This document shows, one piece after another, positions 1-11,034 of a DNA stretch of 64,000 nucleotides. The DNA lies in the NCBI RefSeq assembly GCF_019649055.1, contig NW_026570225.1, forward strand, positions 310,001-374,000, given 5' to 3'. How positions within the stretch are numbered: the first letter of the stretch is position 1; each line of letters starts with the position of its first letter. Both the position numbers and the translations under genes were made by a program. The notes under the pieces were generated by a model, which saw only the letters and a program-made list of their open reading frames with translations, did not search any database and was not told the DNA's origin. The DNA comes from Paramacrobiotus metropolitanus. Its lineage: Eukaryota; Tardigrada; Eutardigrada; Parachela; Macrobiotidae.

Positions 1-3000
1 ATTTCGTTTTTAAAAATTTAAGCATTGCACTTTTTGATTATTGAGTATATATTAAACTGTATATTAAGTTTTTTGATTATTTTATAACGTCAACCATAAA
101 GTTTATTAATTTGCCATAGTGAATTAGAAGGCCGAAAAACGCTTTGACGCGGAGAAATCTCAGGGCCTGCATGCGTAACACGCTGAACAAGTTTTACAGT
201 TTTTTGAAACCTAAATGCCATTGTATTTTTCTAGGAAGATACAGAGCCACGCCGGATACGGTACACGCTTTAGCCAGCTGCCGTACGTACGCTTGTTTAT
301 TCACTTCAGTAAATACTTTTACCACGAACACTTTTACAGATGTAATCCACGATCTAAATGAATCTGAACTGGATAAATGATGGAGTAAGTCCCTAAAGTG
401 AGTGAACCTTTTCACTCATAACGGTCTATGCTTCGGCGGATTTGCAGTAACAGTATTTTATTGTAGCTTATATAGAAGCACAATGGACACCGCTACCGGA
501 TAGCTTGCGGACACGCAGATCCAAAAACCAGAAGGAAAATTCCGTGCGGATCAAGCAGCCTAAAAAATTGCGCACACGCGGAATGTCGTCGACTTCGACC
601 ATGAGCCGCAGCCGGCATTATTGCCAATATTTTTTTTTGTAAGCTGTTGTCGTACAGCATTTTTCTGTGTTTTCACGCATTCATCGCGTAGACGCAAGGT
701 GGAATGATTTTATGTTTATTTTTTGTTACGGTTGCTTTTATTTTGAAGGCACAAAGCCGAAAACTGTGGATTAATTTCTGTTACGGAAACGTTTGTTGAG
801 CAGGCTTCAAGCCAGGAAAATCATAATAAAATATGGTAAAATTGACGGTTGTGCAACGGTAATAGTACGGTAGAAACGGCTTTCGCGAACAAAAAACAAA
901 CATTGGGAAAACCTAGAAATCACGTTGTACTTTGCGTCGGATAACGTAGGCCCACCGGTTTTCCGTGCACGAATTTTGACTGTGCTCCAACGGTCCCAGA
1001 CCCTTCAGCAAACGTTGGGCTAACCGTTGGATGAAGGGCTGTGCAAGTCACTATAAACCTTCAACTACCGGTGGTTTCACGGTTAACCAACGTTTTTTTT
1101 ACAAGCTGTTTTACTCGGGTAAAAGCAAAGAGTCAACGTTTCAGTATTCTATGAATAAATTTTCATGAGGTGTTACTGTATATTGCACCATCGAAGCTGT
1201 CTATTTTTCACAGGATTGATATTTATATATCAACCTTTATTGAGTTCCGTATGCTGTTATGCGGCAAAAACCCCTATTACAATTAGGGGAAAAGGCACGC
1301 ATAACATATTCTTTTTTAAAAGTTTTGTAAACAAAACTCGTGCAACGGAAGCAACAATAAGGTAAAAGACCGCTTGCTCTCCACTACTTTACACATGAAT
1401 CTTTTTTTTGGTATTTTCTAGAAGAACTTTAAAATAGATAGAAATTATAGTGGTTAATGGTAAGGAAAGGACGATCACAATACAAATTATGCGGGATGTA
1501 TGGCACGCAACAATGCAACACACACCAACCACATAAAAAAATGAACATAATCAATTAAACATATACTCATGCACTCGCTTGGAGGAAAGGCATGGAGTTT
1601 TGGCTGGATTGCGATGCCTGATTACGCTGACTGCCACGTTAAATGGGAGAGAGAAAGGTGAAATGTAAGACGGAGCAAGTCAGCATGAGAGCGTTAGAAC
1701 CACAGCGCCAAGAGAGAGCCGTCGAGATTCAGATCACAGTGAGTACGAAACCCATACCTGACTTCAACAAGCACGTCGAAGTGAGTCGAACGACTTAGCC
1801 TTCGCAAACCCCTTAATACAGCTAACTAATCAAGGATGTTTCATAAGCAGGAACCAAAACACTGACAATGTATTAAAAATTATGAACACATCAGAATTTT
1901 CCAGATTTGACCGACAAACTTTCATTTTACACTAAACATGTCTCCCATGAAATTTTGAAAAAAACAAAATTTTCAAAAATTATGAATTATTAATTATGAA
2001 AACTAATAACCACTAGTTAAACAGTGAAAAGCTTAGATGGGCCAGGTGGATAATATACACTTTTGTGACTATACAGTACGATGTGCATGTAAAATCTTGT
2101 TATAACGACTTAAGATTATTTTGTATCATGCTCGAGTCTGTAGAGTAACTGGTCATGTATTCAATAGACTGTGTAATTTATTAAAATATAAAATCCGCTC
2201 TTGGGGTACACTCAAAAAGGACTTTTTTTCTTTCCCCGGTCTCCGTGTAGGCACTCGGGAAAATTGTTTTTCTGGTGCCGTAAGGCGCAAGAAATTGGCA
2301 CTAGCGCAAGATTTCGCGACATTGCAGCGATTTCGACATATTTTACCAGTAGACCTTGGCCATGGTCACTTTGCTATACGGTAATTACTAGTAGTATATA
2401 TAATTTCTTATTGTCATTATTATTATTGCAGTCACAGTAGTCAAACTCCATTTACTTAGACTTTAACAGGCTATTGAAAAATTTTTGCGTTAATTTCGAA
2501 ATTTGTATACTTTTTTTGTTTTGCTTTTATGAGACGGAAGGTTACCCGACCCAGTAATCGAACCCAGGACAAACAATTTATATAGTATATACGGTATTTA
2601 CGAACGTGTTACGAATTTAAAACATATATGGCAGTACATATTGTGTTACGAATGGCAGTACATATTGGTTTCTAAAATGGTATTATAGGTACATCACAAC
2701 TTCATATTGCACGAACATTAATAATACGTGAGTACAAACGGTTTGTGCTGTAATTCGCGTTTGAGTTACCAGGGTGACCTTTTCAGTATACCGCGCAATC
2801 AGATTCAAAATCCATATCCAATTCAAAATCCAATAAAGCTTTTATAGTATGATAAAGGGAAAAACGTTTGAAGATTGAACCCTGTTGAACAATATTGACG
2901 TTTTTTGCGTTTTGTTAATCCCAGCTGCTAAATCTTATTTTCGATGCAATATCGCAGTTTATCAAACCTTTCCTGAATTGTTTCTGCAACGTACAACGAG

Positions 3001-3086
3001 CTTCTATTAAAGATAAGGAAATTCTACAAATACATCTGCAATTCACTGTAATTCTGCAAATGCATTTTTAACAATACTTATAAAAA
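1..3086. other. Region without a recognised gene
   Basis: AT-rich sequence with no recognisable conserved protein. Two short stretches look somewhat coding by composition. One is on the minus strand at about 475-603, an open frame of 44 codons starting MVEVDD. The other is on the plus strand at about 1686-1799, ending near a GTGAGT donor-like site. Neither joins convincingly to other exons. Confidence 0.4.
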
Positions 3087-5847
3087 ATGTCCAAAGTGAA
3101 AGATAAAGGAGGTAAAAAGAATCAAGATCAAAGTATAATTCTTGATGGTATCGACATCAGCGCTATGGACCAAGAAAAGGTTAGCGATGTATTGTAAAGC
3201 AGAACCGAGTACAGTCGCAGTGTTTTATATTTGAATTTGCCAGGTAAAGTATAATGTAATATTAGTTTACATTTAAAATGAACGCTTTATTTACATATAG
3301 CTATTGCGGTACCTTGTTAAGGAAGTGCAACAACTATATGATGCCAAAAAGCAAAATCGTTTCGAAGAAGAAGAACGTAATCTTGTGCTTCGCCAGCTTG
3401 AATTGGCTCGATCCAAGTTGGACGAGTACGAACAGAAATCTTTAGCCCAGATAAAAAATATGGAAGACCTAACGGCTGAACACAATGGAGATGTGCTGGT
3501 ATGTATAATGCGCTATATGTGTTGTATTACATAATAAATATAAAATAACACGTTGCAAATAATTTCAAATGCAACTGTCCACGAAGCCATACTGTATTTC
3601 AATGCAGTTACAGCTGTTAGTGTATTAACGCGTCAGACAGTAACTGGCTTTTTAGGTCAAATCGATCCTGATTTTGCTACACTACTTTTTATAAAACCGA
3701 AACATCTGCGTCCCACTAGCGCTACGTACATTGCTAATACTGTAAGTTGTTTAAGCTTTTCGATCACACTTTTAATTTTTATAAATCCAACAAATTTATA
3801 GTAACGTGTACATAGTGATTAAGTTGATTAATAAATATTAGATTATTTAAGTTAATTAATAAACATTATTAATGTTTGAACATCCAGGGCAGTCGCTTAT
3901 CATATAAACAATGGTTAATTCCTTGATTCTCGAAGACTGTTATTACCTGTACTTCATTCAATACTTCACACACATCGCGTGGCACACGCAAGACAATTCT
4001 GAAAATATTTACCAAACAGGAAAGCGTTTCAGTTGTAAGAAATTCCAGGTTTTCCGCCAAAGAGTTCATTACCTACGATATCTTCTGGACCGTGAGCTGA
4101 AAGAGAACAAAGAGCAGCAAGATCTGCTAACGAAACAGAGCTATGAAAGCCATATGGAGATTTTGCATGACATCGCCAAACAACGAGCGGATTTCAAAAT
4201 CAAGCACTCTGAGGAAAAAAAAGCGTACGAACAAAACACGAAAGAATGCACGACGGTAATAAAAGAAATAATATGGTTAAACGAATTCCCCCTTTGTTCA
4301 CAGAAGCGTTTCATAGAAAGCCGCGAAACGGTATAAAGCCGCTGTCGAAAACTACTCGGCCGCATTTGAGGATCGGATGGCAGATTTAAATTCTGAACGG
4401 CAAGAAATGCAGGAAAACACCGCGGTGGAAATTCAGTCATGTCAGCGCTATATTGATCAGAAGCGTCAAGAGAACACTGTCCATCTGCAGTTAAACTTTG
4501 AGCGCAACTATCGAGACGCAAAAGAATATTTTCAGGAATTGACCTTTCATAACTTGGCGCTGATAGACGATCTCCGTGGTCAAGCTGTCCAACTGAAAGA
4601 CCATTTCAGCGGTCTGTGCTCAAGATTCTATGAAGTGCAGAAAGCCACGGCGACCAGAAAAGAACCGGTACGATTGCAAACCCAGCACCTAGAAAACGTT
4701 CAGAAACAAGTGCAGCTTTTGAGAAAAGACAAATTGGCCCTAACGCGCACGAAAGCCGGAATACGGGATTTTCAAGCCGAACGCGCGAAACTAATTTCGG
4801 AAATTCAGGAATGCAGTGAGCAATACGAAAAGGTCTGTGGTTCGCTTCTTCTACGCAAACGAAATCCAGTTTTTTGAACAGTCTGAAATGCTGTGCTGTA
4901 ATGCCGATGAATATTTTGCAGAAGGCTGATAAACGCTGCAAATTTTTCAGATTCAAGCCGATATGAAACTGCTCAGTGATAACTATTTCAGCGGAATTGC
5001 CGAAGCCAAACACAAAATCGGCTGCACGGCTAACGAAGCACGCAGCCAAGCTGCGCAGCTCCAAGCAAAGGTCACGGCCATCAAAAGTGCTTTGCGGGAA
5101 GCCGTTTTGAATAACGCGGACTGTGATTCGGCGGAGGAAAGTTTAAAACAGCTGGAACAATTTGAGACGGAGTACGCACAGAATCTTGCCAAACAGAAAG
5201 ACATGGAAGCTACCGTGCACAAGATGGCCAAGGTATGTATCTATACCATACAATGGTACATTATGTCTGAACACAATGCATAATTGTGTGTGTAGAAACC
5301 GTAACTCTCTGTATTCGTAGATCTCACAAAATATTGAAGACTTCGTCAGATTTCACTCTACTGTGAAGACAAGCCCTTTCTGTTTGTTTATTATTTATAG
5401 TATCAATATTAATGTTCTTCAAATAGCAAGAGCATGCGTGAAACACATTTTTCTAAAATTTGCAGCCTTCGCTAAAAAAGGTTAAAATTTTATTATGTTC
5501 TGAAATTTAAAACAAAGTTCACCGTTGATTTGTTATTTTTGTAATGCATATTATGCAAGCTACAAGTACTAGTTTATCTTCGTACATTTGGAGAGGGTGC
5601 TGTAGTAGGTACCTGGAAATCCTTGAAATTTCCATCTTGCATGATATAGCTGCAAAGCGGAAATGAATTTCTTGAAATCTAGGTTTTCAATGATTCACTC
5701 TTATCACTGCGATACATCATGGAGAATTACAATCTGGATATCGATCCAGCTGATCTGGAGCTCCAACCGCAGATGCCGGGGATTTCGACAACGCACACCG
5801 AAATTGGACGTATTGGTCAAGCTATGGATATTTTGCAGACAGTTTGA
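3087..5847 (+). CDS. DRC4: Dynein regulatory complex subunit 4 (DRC4/GAS8)
   Basis: This is an axonemal coiled-coil subunit of the nexin-dynein regulatory complex, which links outer doublets and controls dynein in motile cilia and flagella. Six exons join in phase: 3087-3179, 3301-3498, 4049-4255, 4317-4832, 4951-5232 and 5683-5847. They give 486 residues; human GAS8 has 478. The lysine-rich start with LDGIDISAMDQEK matches the human N terminus (VDGLAPEDMSKEQ). Exon 4 carries the best family match, YFQELTFHNLALIDDLR against human YYNDITLNNLALINSLK. The last exon matches the C-terminal FGIPLDNVGF region as YNLDIDPADLEL. Almost the whole chain is predicted coiled coil. The exon 4 acceptor (TCATAG at 4311-4316) was chosen because the nearby TTCACAG acceptor would create a stop. 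It implies that the species has motile cilia or flagellated sperm. Identity is firm; individual splice sites are inferred. Confidence 0.9.
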
Positions 5848-6920
5848 TTTAATTACATACAGCTCGGAATTATGGAATAGCGTTGTTCTGCAATTAAATA
5901 TGCTACAATGTTCCGCCGCTCCAGACAGCTGCAATTAAGAGCGAATATCGTGGTTGACAAACAACTGCGCGCTTGATGCTTACGTTAGAAGTTTGCATGT
6001 TGTGTTTTAAAAATTTGAAATTTCTTGACTTCTGGCAATGAGCTAAGTAGGAGCCTGGCCGGGTCACTACCAATACCACTTATATTACTACAGAAGCTAC
6101 GTATACAGTGTGTATCGCATTTCGACAACAGTCGCAATACCAAAACTGGAAATATATGAATGTTTGTTTTTTGGGCTCACATTACTACAATTAGTGGCTG
6201 AATAGGTTTGTACCGATCGCTACCCGTTGAGCAGTACACACAAAAAAGAGAAAACTACAAATCAATATCGCTGAAACTGAGACATTATTCCGGACATCCA
6301 TCGTATTCTATAATGTAGTTCATGCATAACATTAAATTATTTTATTTTTTGCTGTCGCGGTTCCCATATATAACCTACCAGATCCCTTCCTAAATCCTGT
6401 GATGCGACCTACTGCCGATGCGTGGCTTTCCCCATAAATTACAAAACAGAGGGATAAGTCCGCGCAGTCGTCCGGACATTATACGCATGCAGATCGGGTT
6501 GTTTCGCGCAATTTTAGGATGGTCACTGGATTTACACCCAGATTCCGGCGTAATCTGCGCGCCGACATATACGAGTAACTGCGATAATTAGTATTCGGGT
6601 GCACTTTTTGTTGTTACGCCTTCATGTTGACGCATCCTCACGAACGTTTGGCGTTCTTTTCGCAATAATTTCCAGTTCATTTCAAATTGTCTTGACAGGT
6701 TGGCCGTGTCCAGACGCGCTTGTTTTAGTTTTGTATGCAAATACTGGTTATTGTTACGCTATCCTGGCAAATTACCGACCTATATATAGATCGTCCTATA
6801 CGGTTTGAATTCACAAATACCGATCCATTTCTCCTGCCACCGGCAAAAACAGTTTAGCGTTTCTCACGGTTTTCGATAAAAGTTCGTATCCACCGGAAGT
6901 AATTTTAAGGACATTTCACC
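5848..6920. other. Intergenic, upstream of the PDF gene
   Basis: No coding exon recognised. The stretch from about 6400 to 6580 is richer in G+C than its surroundings and could hold 5' untranslated exon or promoter sequence of the PDF gene. Confidence 0.35.
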
Positions 6921-7579
6921 ATGGAGGTCACCCATTTATTTTTTGCCGTGATGATATTTGCTGGCTACGGCTCCGCTGTCTGGATTTACATTGAGCCACG
7001 CTATGAAGCTGATTTCCTAAACAAGAATGCCGTAAGTGTGCGAGTACAAGAACATTTTTGCATTGAGCTAGATGTTCTATTAATTAATTACGGCAATGCT
7101 GTCTCTTCGTAAAAAACCTGATTACCTGTATTACTTGTCAATAACTGAAAGAGTCATCAAATAAGTGTGCAGTAATTTAATATACTGTACTTTAAATCAG
7201 GATTGACAGTTATTGGGAATATCTAACTCGAGCATTACTCGCAGCTCTTCTGCAAAGTATCTTTTACGGCGTATCTTTATAACGAGTGCGAGATTACAGT
7301 ATTGAAATTCTAGCATATTTTTAGTGTGTTTAACAGCAGTTTTAACAACGACAACGATCAAAACGATAGTATCATGCATTGGTGTGCTATTAGGATATTT
7401 TCGATCGCGCTGCCCAGGAGCTGTACGCTCACTATCCCCAAGGCAGTCCGATTCCCGCTCAAATGCCAACGGATGGCTTTCCTCAGTCGCAGGTGTACTC
7501 TGCGGGACCGATGAAACGAAACAGTGAAATCCTCAACACTTTGATCGGACTTCCGGCGAAACTCCGCTTAAGAGGCTAA
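6921..7579 (+). CDS. PDF: Pigment-dispersing factor (PDF) neuropeptide precursor
   Basis: This is a 90-residue secreted neuropeptide precursor in two exons, 6921-7031 and 7418-7579, joined in phase 0 (GCC|gtaagt and cccag|GAG). The ATG sits in a CACCATGG context. Exon 1 encodes a hydrophobic signal peptide (HLFFAVMIFAGYGSAVWIY). Exon 2 encodes a spacer, a dibasic KR cleavage site, then the peptide NSEILNTLIGLPAKLRLR, a glycine and a stop. The glycine is the amidation donor. The peptide matches crustacean and insect PDF (NSELINS-L-GLPK) at nearly every conserved position, while its C terminus (KLRLR) differs from the arthropod NDA ending. PDFs act through a class B GPCR in circadian and locomotor circuits of ecdysozoans. 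Both exons are too short to stand out as open frames. Identification rests on the peptide motif plus processing signals and is strong. Confidence 0.93.
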
Positions 7580-9060
7580 GAAAATGTTTGTGACCTTTCG
7601 AATAAGTATTTGCGTATGCAACACCTGCGGTACAGGCTTTTGTATTGACATGCTTCGTGCACGTGCCTAATTTTCCGCTGTGCGCGAGCAGCAAAATCAA
7701 TATTTTTTCTATGTTGTTAGTGATCAATACTTCTCGTGGTTGCAACGTTGTTCCTCGTATAACATGAATTTCATCTAAACCTAACATATTAAATCCAATA
7801 AAAATACGTTTAGCCTTTTTAATAAGCTGAAACATATGAGAAAACTTGTGCTTGGTTAACACTTGTAAACTGCAAGACAGTATTAGAAAGGTAATTATTC
7901 GCTGACAACACAGCTTATGATACTATGTACCGTACTCTAATACGAGTACAGTAACTGTATAAAATGTTAATTTTGTTCTGTTTTGTCAAATATACGACTG
8001 TCTTCCTGAAATCGCTTTTTCGGTCAAAATGGCTTGTAGCAAAACTGTGCCGGTTTATGCATTGTGCGGCTGGTTGATGGGCGTCCTAGCGCGTAAATAT
8101 CGACATTAATCGAAAACTGCTGCCTTATTTACAAATCGAAACGATTTATAAAATTGCGATTCCTAATCAAACAATGCGCAGACATGTACTGTAGTAACTG
8201 AGCTAACAAGGACAATCCGAAGCATACAACATGTTATACAGATACGTACACAATCAGCCAGCAAATACGCTGTTTTCACGATACAACTGTTCAACTGTTC
8301 GTATACGAGCGTTTAGAACTACAGATATGCAGCAATACCATCCTGCTGATGAAAAATTAACGCATGCCTACATACATTTCGGTAATCACAGTGCCAATGT
8401 TGAAGGTATTACGATTGTGTCATTGTGAATACTGTATAGTAGTACTGTTACACTGTTACAGGTTATGAATTAGTTTCTGCCATACATGCTCAAAACATAC
8501 GCTTGTAACCCATGTAAAACAGTTCTCGAATATTTCCGGGTTATTTGATAACACCTGTGTATACGGAATCGGCGCATTTCCGTGCCGGTACGAAAATACC
8601 GTTTACGCGTAGGTGTCATTTACAACCCAGCATACTGCAATACATCGCAGCATACGGAAACAAACCTACATGTAGTTTACAAGACCACTTACCAAACAGG
8701 TTCAACGTCAAGTGTTACAACGCGGCACAATTGTCATCAAAGCAACGCGATTACGGCACCGGCAATCATCGACTGCACCACTATACGGCACAACATACGC
8801 CTGTACCTTGTACAATATGTAAAAAGTCGGCGAATTATCAGAAATATTTTTCACCGCTTAAGAAACAAGTCGCGAAGGTGCCGTTTAGCCGTGGTTTTAA
8901 TTGCACGCTTGCAGTCATGCATGCACATGTATGATTTGTTTGGATTTGGTGGTTGCTGATTTTGGATTATGTTATTTGGTCCAATCGAAAATGCTGTTAC
9001 CGATAAAGGTTATCGCCAGTTATTTGCGACCTAATTAACCACAATCTGCGCTTGCCACAT
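7580..9060. other. Intergenic between PDF and the PDZ gene
   Basis: No conserved coding sequence recognised. Two overlapping open frames at 8545-8959 have compositions unlike the neighbouring exons and show no domain. The region is probably regulatory or neutral. Confidence 0.35.
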
Positions 9061-9114
9061 ATGAACGCGGCCGCGAATAGTCGTGTGGCGGCAGCATCTG
9101 CAGCGAAACGATAA
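9061..9114 (+). promoter_or_regulatory. Upstream open reading frame abutting the PDZ gene start
   Basis: An ATG at 9061 opens a 17-codon alanine-rich frame (MNAAANSRVAAASAAKR) whose TAA ends at 9114, one base before the main ATG at 9116. If transcription starts upstream of 9061, ribosomes would translate this first and have to reinitiate. The transcription start is unknown, so this is inference. Confidence 0.4.
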
Positions 9115-9115
9115 A

Positions 9116-11034
9116 ATGACGGAGCAGGAAATGCAGAATGGTGGAAACATATCACCGGATCCCAATCGTGCGCCGGGGATCACACGTTTATTTTTAGCTG
9201 CCAACACCTTCGCCCAAGTGGGTCCACTGCACAATGAGAACTTTGTGGAACGCACGGCCAGTGATGCGCAGATTATGCGGCTGAACATCTCCAAAGTGGC
9301 CAACGAAGGACTGGGTTTCAGTATCATTGAAGGCCCGGAGAAGAACGGAATTTATGTGGCCTATGTGCTGGAGGATACGTCGGCGCGTTTAAACGGTCTG
9401 CTGCCTAACGATGAAATCCTGGAGGTGAACGACGAGATCGTAACGAACATGGACCGGCATGCGGCTGCCGTCTGGCTGCGCTCACTGCCGCCCGGACCGG
9501 TCACGCTGAAAGTCCGCCGTGCGGGCGACATCTACAGCGAATCTCTGTGGTATTATTTGGCCAAACACCACGGTTTGACCGGCGGCTCCAACGGGATGTA
9601 CGAAGTGTTCTACGGCGCCGTGGCGGTGAAATCGCCCCGCCCACCGCTGGATCGCGGCAATTCGCGGCCGGATATGAATCACAGTGTGTCGCACATGTCC
9701 GTGCCGTCGGTGGCCAGTGCCAATCGGGTGCAGGATAACGGCAGCGCCACCGCGAATAAAAACGGCGGGGTGGTTGTAATCGGTCCTGAACCGCGAAAGC
9801 AAAATACGGATGCGACTGATGCTGTCACAGCGGGAAAATTTCCAACGCGATTAGCCAGTGTACCGTATTTTATTGTGTTTGCCATCGAGGCACTCGCTGG
9901 ATTAGCCATCATTATCATCGAGTGTGTCAGTAAGTGTTGTATACGTATACGAAAAAAGCGAATGGAAAATTAGTAGTGTTTACATTTTGTCCAGCAAAAT
10001 ATACCTTTGTAAGTAACCCACTGTTGCCACCTGCATACTACATGTACATTTGCTAAGAATGCATGCAGACTACATATTCTTCTATTCATATCGATGACTG
10101 CAACTTTTGTCAATTGCAGTAACTATAATCAGTGTGCGCGCATCTGCGGTATTTTACCGGCACTTAAGTTCCATATGTAACTCAAACGCTAAAAATTGTA
10201 AGAGCAGTTTGAAGACAGAAGCATAAAAATTAACAATAACATTAAAGAGTGTACTCAGTGTAGGAAGAATTTTAAACATTAATTACGTATTTTAGCTGAC
10301 TTTAAGCCTGCATTACAAACTGCGCCTGTTTCCCCTTTTAAATAGCCGTTTTCACAGAACAGTTAAGAGACGGCAGGTGTGTAAGAAACATTTAAAGTGT
10401 ATTTTTGTACCATAACTTTGAGTTTTTGATTGATCAGCCAAAATCTGTGACAGTTACTAACCGTTTTCGACGGGTATTGTATTTCGCCCTATCCAACACA
10501 CGCAGTATTTCCAGGTATGAACGCGTCAGATCGCATTAGTAATTAATTCTTTTTTTCTCAGCCGGCGGACTGTTTGCTCGTACAATCGGTGGAGAAGAAT
10601 ACGCAGGAATCTATGTTGGCGCGTTCGGAATCGCCACGGGCGTCACCGGACTCGTTTGTGCTTCCATAAAAGTTGCTCAAGATTACGAACTAAAACTGAA
10701 CATTGTCAACATGGTGATGAATATCATCTGCATGGTACAGTCGCTCATCCTCTGCTGCGCTACCGCCGCCTTGCTAGCCTATCATGTGCGACAGCAAAGG
10801 GAATATGTGGCGGCCCAGTCAGCGGCGCAAAATGCCACCGTTACCACAACGGGAATCCCGAATAATCCCGAGGTGATGCCGGGTGATATCAGCGCGTTGA
10901 TCGGGCTGAAATCAACAGCACTGGTATTGTATTTTATATTGTTCGTTGCCGCTTGTGCCTTTCTTATTCTGCTGACTTCCGCAAGTCGAAGGCGCTCGAT
11001 GAGCAGCAGATCTCTGCGCTTCATGAGAGCCTAA
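9116..11034 (+). CDS. PDZ-domain protein with four transmembrane helices
   Basis: Two exons, 9116-9929 and 10562-11034, give 428 residues. The donor GTC A|gtaagt and acceptor tctcag|CC join in phase. Residues about 54-136 form a PDZ domain: the carboxylate-binding loop reads GLGFSI, followed by PNDEILEVND and a final TLKVRR strand. It resembles Par-6-type PDZ domains in the NDE-LEVN segment, but there is no CRIB or PB1 region. A polar linker follows (about 137-245). The first helix (VPYFIVFAIEALAGLAIIII) ends exon 1. Exon 2 adds three more helices: AGIYVGAFGIATGVTGLV, NIICMVQSLILCCATAALLA and STALVLYFILFVAACAFLIL. The C-terminal tail is arginine- and serine-rich. Both termini are predicted cytosolic. 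A polyadenylation signal AATAAA lies at 11051. I know no named family with this order; it may be a junctional or scaffold protein. A GTG 33 bases upstream is not used as the start. Confidence 0.85.

Noticed and set aside
2541-2575. tRNA or SINE B-box-like GGGTTCGATTACTGG on the minus strand
   Set aside because: No matching A box, acceptor stem or T-stem pairing; it does not fold as a tRNA.
3911-4336. 141-codon plus-strand frame read as one exon
   Set aside because: Only its 3' part (4049-4255) matches DRC4; the upstream half is intron read-through.
8545-8959. Two overlapping plus-strand frames of about 125 codons
   Set aside because: No domain, no splice logic, and composition like the surrounding noncoding DNA.
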